The notes below the pieces were generated by a model, which saw only the letters and a list, made by a program, of their open reading frames with translations, was not told the origin of the DNA and ran no database searches. DNA of 20,399 nt from UA16 sp965661575 (GTDB taxonomy: Bacteria > Bacteroidota > Bacteroidia > Flavobacteriales_D > Sanyastnellaceae), in the NCBI GenBank assembly GCA_965661575.1, contig CBFIEJ010000037.1, forward strand, positions 1 to 20,399, given 5' to 3'. The number at the start of each line of letters is the position of its first letter. Within the stretch, counting starts at the first letter, position 1. The position numbers were made by a program, and so were the translations under genes. Of the stretch, positions 10,138-16,674 are shown in pieces.

Positions 10138-11130
10138 ATGAAGCAGAAAACCTTCCCTTTCCTCGTCCTGTCCGTCGCGTGTTTTGCCATGTTACTTGCC
10201 AGCTGCGAACGCCTCGGAAACGGCGTCGTGCAGGAAATCGAATTCCCCACTCATATCCCCCAACTGGCCGTAACCCTGATCAGCAAGCCCACCACAGACA
10301 CCTTGGTTGCGCGTGCCCGGACTTCTGCAGGTATCCTGGATACTGCTGGCAGCAAGCGCCTGAAAAATGCGCTGTTTACGCTCACGCATGAAAGTGGAAC
10401 AAGTCTCACATGGGGCGGGCAGTCAGACTGGGTCGGCGGCGCAGGCCACGTGCTGCCCAATGTAGATTTGGAACCCGGATTGTGGACCTTGGAATGCGAA
10501 GACGAAAGCTTCGAATCGGCGACAGCCACTCAATTGGTGCCACCTCAAATCGACACCTTGGGCGGCTACTTGTACACCAGCACGGCAGCATTGAACAGCC
10601 TCAACATCGATGAATACAACGACGGCGATGTCACCAAGTATTTCATTGATCGCAACTGGACACTGGAACTCAACTTGCCCGACCGGCTGGAGAATCGAGA
10701 TTTTTTCATTCTCAGAGCCCAACCATTGAACGCAGAAGAAGGTGAGGATGGAGAGGATGGTGAATTTTGGGAGAACAGCATATGGATCTCGCCTGAAATC
10801 GAAGATGACACCCGGATGAAATACAATGGCTTGGCACGAGGCTGGCTCATTGAAGACATCAGTGATGCGAATTCCCTCAACGCCTTGCGTTTCGAAGTCA
10901 GCCAGTATGCCGCTGGAGACGACCTCGAAGCACTTCTTGCTCCTGCAACGTTGGAATTGGCTGCGCTGAGCCCCGAATTGGCAGAATATTACCGAACCTT
11001 GGACTTGATTGCCAATCCATCAGGCGGCCCGCTGTTCACAGAGCCTCTATTGGCCTTTAGCAACATGAGCAGTGGATTTGGATGCTTCGGACTGTATACA
11101 AGCTGTGAATTGAAATTGTCTGGCGAATGA
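10138..11130 (+). CDS. DUF4249-family outer-membrane lipoprotein, partner of the TonB receptor
   Basis: 330 residues from the ATG at 10138. The frame is open further upstream to 10057, but that part overlaps the receptor gene. The lipobox LLASC places the acylated cysteine at residue 23, so this is a lipoprotein. The opening after the Cys, with a short beta-strand segment (PQLAVTLISKPTTDTL), the SAGILDT-like stretch and the mid-protein YFIDRNWTLEL region fit the DUF4249 family, which is usually encoded directly after a TonB-dependent receptor. The role is unproven; by analogy it may cap the receptor or bind its ligand at the cell surface. An acidic run (EEGEDGEDGEFWE, ~residues 201-213) could bind a cation. 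The gene begins 4 bp after the receptor stop and overlaps the next gene by 4 bp (ATGA), so translational coupling is likely. Family assignment is moderately confident because it uses context as well as sequence. Confidence 0.8.
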   Translation: MKQKTFPFLVLSVACFAMLLASCERLGNGVVQEIEFPTHIPQLAVTLISKPTTDTLVARARTSAGILDTAGSKRLKNALFTLTHESGTSLTWGGQSDWVGGAGHVLPNVDLEPGLWTLECEDESFESATATQLVPPQIDTLGGYLYTSTAALNSLNIDEYNDGDVTKYFIDRNWTLELNLPDRLENRDFFILRAQPLNAEEGEDGEDGEFWENSIWISPEIEDDTRMKYNGLARGWLIEDISDANSLNALRFEVSQYAAGDDLEALLAPATLELAALSPELAEYYRTLDLIANPSGGPLFTEPLLAFSNMSSGFGCFGLYTSCELKLSGE

Positions 11131-11909
11131 GCCTTGTCTTATCGAGATACACTTGGCTCCTACTGGCGTTGACATGCACCGCATCTGGATTCGCACAATT
11201 TGATTTTGATGGCGCCAGCGACCTTGCAGATCGCCCGATGGAAAGCATTTCAAGCGGAGTGATTCCGCCTGGCGCAGCGCAAATTGAGGCGGGTGGCTAT
11301 GCGCAATGGCAGACCGTCGGTGATGCACAAGTGCCTGATTACAGTTATGCCGTGCCCATTGGATTGATTCGCTACGGGTGGAAAGAACGCATCGAACTCC
11401 GTGCAGGCGCTCAATGGGCGCAAAGCTTGGGCACCCCAGAACAAGCACGCGTCGGACTGAAATGGAATGCGTTGCCGCAGAAAAAGAACCTGGGAATCAG
11501 CGTCAATGCTGAATTTGAAACAACCGCCAAACAAGGGCTTTCATTGGGCAGAGAAGTCCCCCTTGACCTCAGAATATGCGCCGACTGGAATTCCTTTGAA
11601 CGCTGGAGTGCCCGAAGCAACCTGATCCTGTACCAAGGGCGATTGATGTTTTCTGCTGCCGCAATGTGCACTGCGGGTCGGCAAGGCTGGTCGCTGATGG
11701 CAGAAACAAAATGGGATCCTGTTGAAGGATGGAATTTTCACGCCGGTGCGTTCTTGGCCATCAACGACCACAGCCGCTTTGACTTTACGTATTACCGCCA
11801 AGCAAGAAATGGGGCCATTGGGCAAGAATTCAATACGAAAATGTACCAATTGCGCTTTGGCTACAGCCGGCGCATTTTGGCGAATCGCAGCAATTCTGCT
11901 GCGCAATAA
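11127..11909 (+). CDS. Outer-membrane beta-barrel protein, transporter/MetA-pathway-like
   Basis: 260 residues. Signal peptide ~1-23 (LLLALTCTASGFAQ). The mature protein begins with a segment like the 'phenol MetA degradation / transporter' barrel family: SSGVIPPGAAQIEAGGYAQW followed by alternating strands (LIRYGWKERIELRAGAQW, GLKWNALPQKKNLGISVN). Strands alternate small and aromatic residues, and the C-terminal strands (YQLRFGYSRRI) fit a 10-12-strand barrel. The stop is followed by a 20 bp gap to the next small gene. The start overlaps the DUF4249 stop in an ATGA quartet, so the two are probably translated together. Function is unknown; a passive outer-membrane channel, or a barrel working with the TonB receptor and lipoprotein, is the natural inference from the operon. 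Confidence 0.7.
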   Translation: MSLVLSRYTWLLLALTCTASGFAQFDFDGASDLADRPMESISSGVIPPGAAQIEAGGYAQWQTVGDAQVPDYSYAVPIGLIRYGWKERIELRAGAQWAQSLGTPEQARVGLKWNALPQKKNLGISVNAEFETTAKQGLSLGREVPLDLRICADWNSFERWSARSNLILYQGRLMFSAAAMCTAGRQGWSLMAETKWDPVEGWNFHAGAFLAINDHSRFDFTYYRQARNGAIGQEFNTKMYQLRFGYSRRILANRSNSAAQ

Positions 11910-11929
11910 CCCGATCAAATGTCACACAC

Positions 11930-12103
11930 ATGAAGCATCGCCTTCCCCTTTCCCTGTCTTTGTTTGGCGCTGCATTGCTCATCACAGGGATTGCATTCAA
12001 ACTCAATCACTTGATGGGAGCTGTTGTGCTCTCCAACGCTGGCTTTTGCCTGCTCATCGCTGGACTGATCTGGCTGATGGTCGCCGTTTTGCGCAATCGG
12101 TAA
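11930..12103 (+). CDS. 57-residue two-helix membrane peptide, GldL-N-terminus-like
   Basis: A small ORF with ATG at 11930 and TAA at 12101-12103. It encodes two hydrophobic helices, residues ~8-23 (LSLFGAALLITGIAFK) and ~31-55 (AVVLSNAGFCLLIAGLIWLM), with a short connecting loop (LNHLMG) and a basic tail (RNR). The segment GAALLITGIAFKLNH closely resembles, from memory, the first transmembrane helix of the gliding/T9SS motor protein GldL. The second helix lines up with GldL helix 2, but the position expected to hold the proton-channel glutamate is occupied by a small nonpolar residue, and the long cytoplasmic tail is absent. It therefore cannot act as a GldL motor on its own. Its place 20 bp after the barrel gene and 30 bp before the DUF2805 gene supports it being real and co-transcribed. 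Function unknown. Confidence 0.62.
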   Translation: MKHRLPLSLSLFGAALLITGIAFKLNHLMGAVVLSNAGFCLLIAGLIWLMVAVLRNR

Positions 12104-12133
12104 AAATCAGGTTGACTCGAAACATCGCCGTCG

Positions 12134-12439
12134 ATGCGCTGTTTTGAAAACATGCTCCCTTTTGACCCCAAAAACCTGAAGAACGAAGCCCCGCGCGATC
12201 TCGACGACGAGACTGTGGACCGCATCGTTGAAATGGCCTGGGAAGATCGAACGCCCTTCGAAGCCATCGAGATGCAATACGGCATCAAGGAGAACCAGGT
12301 GCGCGCCATCATGCGCAAGCACATGAAGCGCAGTTCTTTCCACATGTGGCGTAAGCGAGTGAAAGGCCGAGCCACCAAGCACGGATCCACCCGAACAGAG
12401 GGCATCAAACGCTTCAAAAGCCAAAATCAAAGGAGGTGA
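12134..12439 (+). CDS. DUF2805 / TIGR03643 family small protein
   Basis: 101 residues; an in-frame ATG at 12152 would give 95 and is equally plausible. The core (VDRIVEMAWEDRTPFEAIE, GIKENQVRAIMRKHMK, SSFHMWRKRVKGRATKHG) matches the compact TIGR03643/DUF2805 family found in Bacteroidota, Cyanobacteria and some Proteobacteria. The first half has the look of a helix-turn-helix and the second half is strongly basic (WRKRVKGR), so nucleic-acid binding is a reasonable guess, but no function has been established that I can name. It is the last gene of the plus-strand run and is followed by a hairpin terminator. The extreme C-terminus (KSQNQRR) is encoded by a sequence that happens to spell a perfect Shine-Dalgarno, but no gene follows it. 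Confidence 0.85.
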   Translation: MRCFENMLPFDPKNLKNEAPRDLDDETVDRIVEMAWEDRTPFEAIEMQYGIKENQVRAIMRKHMKRSSFHMWRKRVKGRATKHGSTRTEGIKRFKSQNQRR

Positions 12440-12463
12440 GCATTCATCTGTTGAGGCATAAAA

Positions 12464-12494
12464 AAACACGCCCCTGCCTTGCAGAAGCGTGTTT
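12464..12494. terminator. Bidirectional intrinsic terminator between convergent genes
   Basis: Perfect 8-bp outer stem AAACACGC (12464-12471) / GCGTGTTT (12487-12494). An inner stem CTGC (12474-12477) / GCAG (12481-12484) sits across a 2x2 internal mismatch, with a CTT loop. On the minus strand the stem runs into six or more U residues, so it is strongest for the barrel gene at 12519-13184. On the plus strand a T-rich stretch follows and would end the TonB-receptor operon. Confidence 0.8.
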
Positions 12495-12518
12495 CTTTGT
12501 GTCAACCGCTGATCAGCC

Positions 12519-13184
12519 TTAGAAACCGTAGCTTACAGAAAGTTGCAGGTTCGGAAGCATCGTCCAAGCGAGTTTGTCATTGATTTCTGCGATCTGCAGC
12601 GCAATATCGTCCCCATGAGCTTCCAGCTCTTCGGCCTCACCTGTGTATTGGATGTGAGCTCCACCTGTGGACAAGACACCCAAGTCCAAACCAATTTGCA
12701 AGCCTTTGACCGGCTTTGAGCCATAGTTCACACCGAAATACATCACCGGGTTCTCGGTATAGTTCACACTAAATGAAACGGTTTCGTCTTCGTGAAATCC
12801 ACCTGCTGTGACATTGTTCTCGATCTGTCCGGACGCCAAACCTAAGTTGAAGCCTACGTTTTGGTCCTCAAACGGTCTGTGCCTCCAAAAAACACCTAGC
12901 CATGAAGACGACCCCGCAACGGATGCATCGCTCAGGATTAGCGCATCAAAATTTGGCAACAGGAAACTGGGAACATCACCTTCAGGTGCCCCACCAAATC
13001 CTACGCTGACTGAATTCTTAGCATCAACATTGTAGGTGAGATTTAAACTCGGGCCAAACGGGCTTATGGCCGCACCCGCAGAGTATTCTGCAAACTCCTT
13101 AGCCCCGTCATCTTGGGCTTGAGTGATTGAACTTGTCGCGACCAGCATTGCAGACGCAACTAAAATTAAAAAGATCTTTTCCAT
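12519..13184 (-). CDS. Small outer-membrane beta-barrel protein of unknown function
   Basis: 221 residues with a clear signal peptide (MEKIFLILVASAMLVATSSITQAQ). The mature chain is dominated by amphipathic strands: LNLTYNVDAKNSVSVGFGG, WLGVFWRHRPFEDQNVGFNLG, VSFSVNYTENPVMYFGVNYG, LQIGLDLGVLSTGG. It ends in LQLSVSYGF, with the terminal Phe expected of an outer-membrane barrel recognised by the BAM complex. About 8 strands are plausible. I cannot assign it to a named family, and no enzymatic motif is visible. It is monocistronic: a strong terminator lies just after the stop, and about 190 bp of non-coding DNA separates its start from the tRNA gene upstream. Confidence 0.72.
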   Translation of the reverse strand: MEKIFLILVASAMLVATSSITQAQDDGAKEFAEYSAGAAISPFGPSLNLTYNVDAKNSVSVGFGGAPEGDVPSFLLPNFDALILSDASVAGSSSWLGVFWRHRPFEDQNVGFNLGLASGQIENNVTAGGFHEDETVSFSVNYTENPVMYFGVNYGSKPVKGLQIGLDLGVLSTGGAHIQYTGEAEELEAHGDDIALQIAEINDKLAWTMLPNLQLSVSYGF

Positions 13185-13283
13185 GAATGAAAAAATTGTG
13201 GGTTAATGAATCGGTAAGAAAAAAAACCAACAGTTATGGTCCAAATTTGATTGTCAATTTTTTGTCATCAGGTTGCGAATTTC

Positions 13284-13316
13284 ACTGCTCTTTAACTGCT
13301 CTTGAACTGCTCTGCG
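13284..13316. repeat. Three ACTGCTCT repeats phased at exactly 11 bp
   Basis: ACTGCTCT occurs at 13284-13291, 13295-13302 and 13306-13313, so each copy starts 11 bp after the previous one, about one helical turn. Spacer bases also agree between the first two copies (TTA/TTG then A). The array lies in the 193-bp non-coding gap between the barrel gene (transcribed leftward) and tRNA-Arg (transcribed rightward), about 65 bp before the tRNA. It could be a protein-binding array on one face of the helix or simple slippage. Confidence 0.6.
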
Positions 13317-13335
13317 AAAGATTGCTTGAAAAAAG

Positions 13336-13367
13336 TTGCAGCGATTCAATGGTTCACCCTAATTTCG
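13336..13367 (+). promoter_or_regulatory. Candidate Bacteroidota-type promoter for tRNA-Arg
   Basis: A TTG at 13336-13338 and TAATTTCG at 13360-13367 are separated by 21 bp, close to the phylum's TTTG / TAnnTTTG promoter pattern with one mismatch in the -7 box. The tRNA begins 11 bp downstream. Prediction from pattern only. Confidence 0.33.
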
Positions 13368-13377
13368 CGGTCCGTTT

Positions 13378-13451
13378 GGCCCCGTAGTTCAACTGGATAG
13401 AATATCAGATTTCGGCTCTGATGGTTGGAGGTTCGAACCCTCCCGGGGTCA
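13378..13451 (+). tRNA. tRNA-Arg, anticodon UCG
   Basis: A full cloverleaf of 74 nt can be folded. Acceptor stem GGCCCCG (13378-13384) pairs with CGGGGTC (13444-13450) with one G-U. D-stem is GTTC/GAAT. Anticodon stem is TCAGA/TCTGA around loop TTTCGGC, placing TCG at 13112+300 = 13412-13414. T-arm is GGAGG/CCTCC around TTCGAAC. The discriminator is A at 13451 and CCA is not encoded. The anticodon reads CGA, and CGG by wobble, so it carries arginine. A hairpin terminator follows within 10 bp, so it appears to be a single-gene transcript. Confidence 0.95.
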
Positions 13452-13460
13452 CAAACAAAA

Positions 13461-13493
13461 AGCCTCTCCGCGAAATGCAGAGAGGCTTTTTTT
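13461..13493. terminator. Intrinsic terminator of tRNA-Arg, probably bidirectional
   Basis: Stem AGCCTCTC (13461-13468) / GAGAGGCT (13480-13487) is followed by a run of seven T (13487-13493) on the plus strand. On the minus strand the stem is followed by TTTTTGTTTG, so it could also end the porin gene whose stop lies at 13520. Confidence 0.85.
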
Positions 13494-13519
13494 GGATCTA
13501 ATCCGACATTCAATATCTG

Positions 13520-14734
13520 TCAAAACGCCATTTCTACTTGGAAACGGAAGAGCATGTCAAACTCTTGGTCAAAACTGAATTCGGCATTTTCATCGATGAA
13601 ACTCAGATCGGTTTGCACCTTTAAGCTGTGCCCCACCACGTACTTGGACAATCCAAAGGTGTACATCCGCTGCGCATCACGATCAGAGGCATAACCCGCT
13701 TCTTCAGGAGTGATGGATGTGTAACGGAACGCCGGCTCCACGTTGTTTTCGAACAAATAGCCCAATTGAACATTGATGCCTTGGCCTGTGAAATAATTGC
13801 TCAAAAAAGCTTCCTCCGCTCCTTCACCAGCGGTGAGGCGATCTCCCAAGGCCTTCTTGTTCGCATATTCTCCGGCGACCACCCATCCTTTGTACTTGAA
13901 CATGAAATCTGCGAGGACCGTCTGCAAGGTGTTGTAGGCGGTATCTGCAACATAGCTACCGAGGTTTCCGCGCTCGCGCGCTGCATTTACATTTTGGTCG
14001 AAGGTCACACCGATTGAAAGCTTGGGCGTTTGTTCTCGCTTCAAATCCGAGCTGATGTAATCGCCCTTGCCCGTGAAGGCGCCCATCGGCAAAAACTCCA
14101 CCCGACCGGTGTACTCCAATCCACCATCATTGCCTGCCGTGCGGTTTCGGCCTTCGCCTTGAGAAAATGCCAACGCCTCATTGATGATCATGCCGCCCAG
14201 CGTGTGCTTGTTGCGAAATTGAATCCCCATGTCTCGGTCGATGTTGAACCGTGAATTGACCAAACTTCGGTCGACAAACTGAAGTTTTTGCGAGGAAATC
14301 ACCCGCTCACGGTTGCCCGGCAATTTGGTTTGTCCCACCCACACCTCGAAGTTGCCTGCAACCTTCCAACGCACAAACGCATCAAGAATCAAGTTCGAGG
14401 TGTTGTTGGTCTGTGGCACCTCGCCCCCGTGATCGCGATTGGACAAGCCTAGCTCAATTTTGTATTGCAAGTTGGGATGGTGTGCAAATCCGGAAAACTT
14501 CAGCCGTGACCGACGGATCAGCCAGTTGGTCTCCACAGCATCGAAGTCCATACCCGGCACCTCAGTGATGAACAAGCTTTGGACACGTGCATTGAATTTC
14601 ATCGAGAAACTCTCGTCGGCTGCGACAACAGTGACGCCTTTGCCAAAGGAGCTTTCAATGGTCTGCTGTTGTGACAAGATTGGATTGCTGATGGCTAACA
14701 AACCGAGAACGACGAGGAGAAAAATGTGCTTCAT
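13520..14734 (-). CDS. Porin_O/P-family (phosphate-selective-type) outer-membrane porin
   Basis: 404 residues from the ATG at 14734. The frame extends five codons further to a TTG at 14749, but the ATG gives a clean signal peptide (MKHIFLLVVLGLLAISNPILSQ). The early mature sequence (FSMKFNARVQSLFI, WLIRRSRLKFSGF, LQYKIELGLSNRD) is the typical opening of the OprO/OprP superfamily. Later stretches also fit: WVGQTKLPGNRERVISSQKL, FVDRSLVNSRFNIDRDMG and the C-terminal FRFQVEMAF ending in Phe. The barrel is usually a 16-strand trimer; in Bacteroidota the name porin is safer than phosphate-selective, because the lysine ladder cannot be confirmed here. It is divergent from the glycerol facilitator gene, so the two may share control of small-solute permeability. 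Confidence 0.88.
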   Translation of the reverse strand: MKHIFLLVVLGLLAISNPILSQQQTIESSFGKGVTVVAADESFSMKFNARVQSLFITEVPGMDFDAVETNWLIRRSRLKFSGFAHHPNLQYKIELGLSNRDHGGEVPQTNNTSNLILDAFVRWKVAGNFEVWVGQTKLPGNRERVISSQKLQFVDRSLVNSRFNIDRDMGIQFRNKHTLGGMIINEALAFSQGEGRNRTAGNDGGLEYTGRVEFLPMGAFTGKGDYISSDLKREQTPKLSIGVTFDQNVNAARERGNLGSYVADTAYNTLQTVLADFMFKYKGWVVAGEYANKKALGDRLTAGEGAEEAFLSNYFTGQGINVQLGYLFENNVEPAFRYTSITPEEAGYASDRDAQRMYTFGLSKYVVGHSLKVQTDLSFIDENAEFSFDQEFDMLFRFQVEMAF

Positions 14735-14890
14735 GTATGAATGCTTCAATGTTACGTGTGCAAATGTTGCAGGTTAATTGAGCGTTTACTTCATGTTTCG
14801 TGTTATCGGATTGTTAACATTGATGCTTTGCACCCATCATACCTACTTCGCACTGAATTCTCTCAAATTCCATGGTTATCTTCGACAGCG

Positions 14891-15598
14891 ATGACACCTT
14901 ATTTCGGAGAATTTATGGGAACCTTTCTGCTCATGCTGATGGGCGGTTGCGTGAACGCAAATCTAGACTTGGCTCGCACCAAAGGCTCGGGAGCTGGTTG
15001 GATGCTGATGTCATGGGGCTGGGGGCTGTCCGTTTTTCTCGGCGTGTATACCGCCATTGCACTTGGCGGAAGCGGACACTTGAACCCTGCCATCTCCATT
15101 GGTTTCTCGGCTTTCGGCCAATTGAGCAGTGATCTATTGCCGGGTTACATCGCTGCCCAAATGGCCGGAGCGTTCTGCGGGGCCGTGGCGACATGGGCTG
15201 CCTTTCGCTTGCACTTTGAAGCCACCGATGATCCCGATAGAAAGCTCGGCGTATTCAGCACTGCGCCCGCCATTCGTCATTCTTTTTCGAATTTCATGAC
15301 GGAGGCTATTGGCACTTTCGTACTCGCCTTTGGCGCCCTCGCTGCATCTGCGCCTACCACTTCGCTCGGAGCGTTGGATGCTCTGCCCGTGGCGCTGCTC
15401 GTTGCCGGAATTGGCATGGGATTGGGTGGACCCACGGGATATGCCATCAATCCTGCACGGGATTTAGGACCGCGACTCGCTCACTTCGTCTTGCCCATCT
15501 CAGGCAAACGCGACAGCGACTGGTCATACGCTTGGATTCCTGTCGCAGGACCAATTGTGGGCGCGCTGCTTGGAGCTGGATTATACAGCTTGCTCTAA
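14891..15598 (+). CDS. glpF: Major intrinsic protein, glycerol facilitator (GlpF) type
   Basis: 235 residues from the ATG at 14891. The open frame upstream back to 14741 lacks similarity and overlaps the porin start. Six transmembrane helices and two half-helices are visible, with both NPA boxes: LNPAIS (NPA at 65-67) and INPARD (NPA at 187-189). The Asp after Arg190 in the second box marks aquaglyceroporins rather than water-only aquaporins. Other GlpF features are WGLSVFLGVY before the first box, where W44 is the likely selectivity-filter Trp, and GPTGYAINPARDLGPR. It conducts glycerol and similar neutral solutes across the inner membrane. No glycerol kinase or glycerol-3-phosphate dehydrogenase is adjacent, so it stands alone here beside a divergent porin. 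Symbol given by family type; substrate is not proven. Confidence 0.9.
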   Translation: MTPYFGEFMGTFLLMLMGGCVNANLDLARTKGSGAGWMLMSWGWGLSVFLGVYTAIALGGSGHLNPAISIGFSAFGQLSSDLLPGYIAAQMAGAFCGAVATWAAFRLHFEATDDPDRKLGVFSTAPAIRHSFSNFMTEAIGTFVLAFGALAASAPTTSLGALDALPVALLVAGIGMGLGGPTGYAINPARDLGPRLAHFVLPISGKRDSDWSYAWIPVAGPIVGALLGAGLYSLL

Positions 15599-15617
15599 GG
15601 CGGAGTTTACGCAATGC

Positions 15618-15637
15618 GGCTTGCCAATCGGCGAGCC
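15618..15637. terminator. GC-rich hairpin between convergent genes, no U-tract
   Basis: GGCTTGCC (15618-15625) pairs with GGCGAGCC (15630-15637) with one G-U and an AATC loop. It lies in the 55-bp gap between the converging glpF-type gene and the next minus-strand gene. Neither side has a run of T, so a factor-dependent stop or an mRNA-stabilising 3' hairpin is as likely as an intrinsic terminator. Confidence 0.4.
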
Positions 15638-15653
15638 TCGCACAACAGTGGCA

Positions 15654-16529
15654 TCAATGCGCCCAGACACGCAAAGTGCGCGGCGAAACGAGGCGAGCAG
15701 CGGGTTGATCTGAAGCAGAATGGTTGATGTGCACGATGTGCAACCCACGGCTGCCCCAATCACTCAACGGCAATTGGTGTTTGCCCGCAGGCACTTGCTG
15801 CGATCGAATCCACCGACCATCGAGGGCATACACATCCAACGTAACCGCGTCGCTGTTTTCGATGTGCAGGAATTCATCCGACGCCCACGCATTCAACGGC
15901 TCCTCAACGTCATCGCAATCGGGACAATCAATGCCAATCGGCGTATTGCTGATGGTCAACGAAGTACCCGCATACGAATCGCCGGTATTGGCACTGTTGC
16001 CATTGCATGCGATCATGCTCGCATAAAAGGTGACATCGCCTGCGACCTCCTCCGGTGATCCCCACCAGAGTCCAAACGTGTTGGAAGCACTCAAATCGTT
16101 TTGCTCCACAATGTGACGACCGCCAACGTCTTCGAGTTGGGCGTTGCTCGTGCACGAGATAAACGTACCGGCATTGTCTCCCACAGCATCCACTGCAGTG
16201 GCTTGAAACCCATATCCATCCGGCGCACCGGATGCGTTGACTGTGAACTCGACATAATATTCTGTGCCGGCAAAGTAGTCTGTCAAGGGTTCATTGGAAC
16301 CTTCAAACGCATAGACTGCAATGGATGGTGTGACGTTGTAAGATCCATAGGAGTGGCAGGCCGAGCACGGTTGCTGGCTACCCGGAGCTCCTGTGCGGTC
16401 TTTGTTTTGCTGTTCGGCGACGCCGTTGTGGTGCGACATCAGCGCCAGCGATCCAAACATCAACACCATGCAGGCCGCTGCGCGCATGCGCGCAGTGCTT
16501 TTGCGCGCCCCTTCTTTCAAATTGATCAT
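15654..16529 (-). CDS. Choice-of-anchor-V-like secreted protein with CxxCH motif and T9SS type A sorting domain
   Basis: 291 residues from the ATG at 16529. The frame stays open to 16991, but that part overlaps the divergent FISUMP gene and has no protein-like character. An N-terminal hydrophobic segment (AACMVLMFGSLALM) acts as export signal. Mature residues begin with GAPGSQQPCSACHS, a c-type-cytochrome-like CxxCH in the position typical of 'choice-of-anchor V' proteins, which share a Reeler-like beta-sandwich. Here that covers ~55-205 (YYVEFTVNASGAPDGYGFQ, GRHIVEQ, LWWGSPEEVAGDVTFYAS). Residues ~218-281 (LNAWASDEFLHIEN, LDVYALDGRWIRS) are a type A T9SS sorting domain, followed by an unusual ten-residue tail. 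Whether haem is bound is unknown; the function is not established. 145 bp separate it from the divergent FISUMP gene. Confidence 0.77.
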   Translation of the reverse strand: MINLKEGARKSTARMRAAACMVLMFGSLALMSHHNGVAEQQNKDRTGAPGSQQPCSACHSYGSYNVTPSIAVYAFEGSNEPLTDYFAGTEYYVEFTVNASGAPDGYGFQATAVDAVGDNAGTFISCTSNAQLEDVGGRHIVEQNDLSASNTFGLWWGSPEEVAGDVTFYASMIACNGNSANTGDSYAGTSLTISNTPIGIDCPDCDDVEEPLNAWASDEFLHIENSDAVTLDVYALDGRWIRSQQVPAGKHQLPLSDWGSRGLHIVHINHSASDQPAARLVSPRTLRVWAH

Positions 16530-16614
16530 AGATGCAATATCGCAAAATTTGTAAAAGGTCGAAAATACCTTTTTTCTTTTCCCAGAGCGTTCGCCTTGAC
16601 GAACAAATGCGGTA

Positions 16615-16645
16615 TTGAAAAACGCTGCATTCTTTCGTATCTTAT
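16615..16645 (+). promoter_or_regulatory. Candidate promoter for the first FISUMP gene
   Basis: TTG at 16615-16617 and TATCTTAT at 16638-16645 lie 20 bp apart, in the range of the Bacteroidota -33/-7 arrangement, though the -7 box lacks the final TTG. A start about 7 bp later would leave a leader of roughly 23 nt before the ATG at 16675. Weak, pattern-based. Confidence 0.25.
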
Positions 16646-16674
16646 ATAGAGAATCATATGAACACCCATTGATC

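Noticed and set aside
12430..12440. A perfect Shine-Dalgarno-like AAGGAGGTGA at the end of the DUF2805 gene
   Set aside because: It encodes the last residues and stop of that gene. No start codon with an open frame follows at the right distance, and a terminator comes next. Bacteroidota also make little use of such sites.
13187..13387. 66-codon plus-strand frame between the barrel gene and the tRNA
   Set aside because: It runs into the tRNA gene, has no recognisable protein character, and contains the phased 8-mer repeats, so it is treated as non-coding.
14741..14890. 50-codon upstream extension of the glycerol facilitator frame
   Set aside because: It overlaps the start of the divergent porin, has no membrane or family features, and the first helix of the channel begins directly after the ATG at 14891.
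16589..16604. GTTCG/CGAAC hairpin in the divergent intergenic region
   Set aside because: A five-base stem in a 145-bp gap is expected by chance, with no supporting element next to it.
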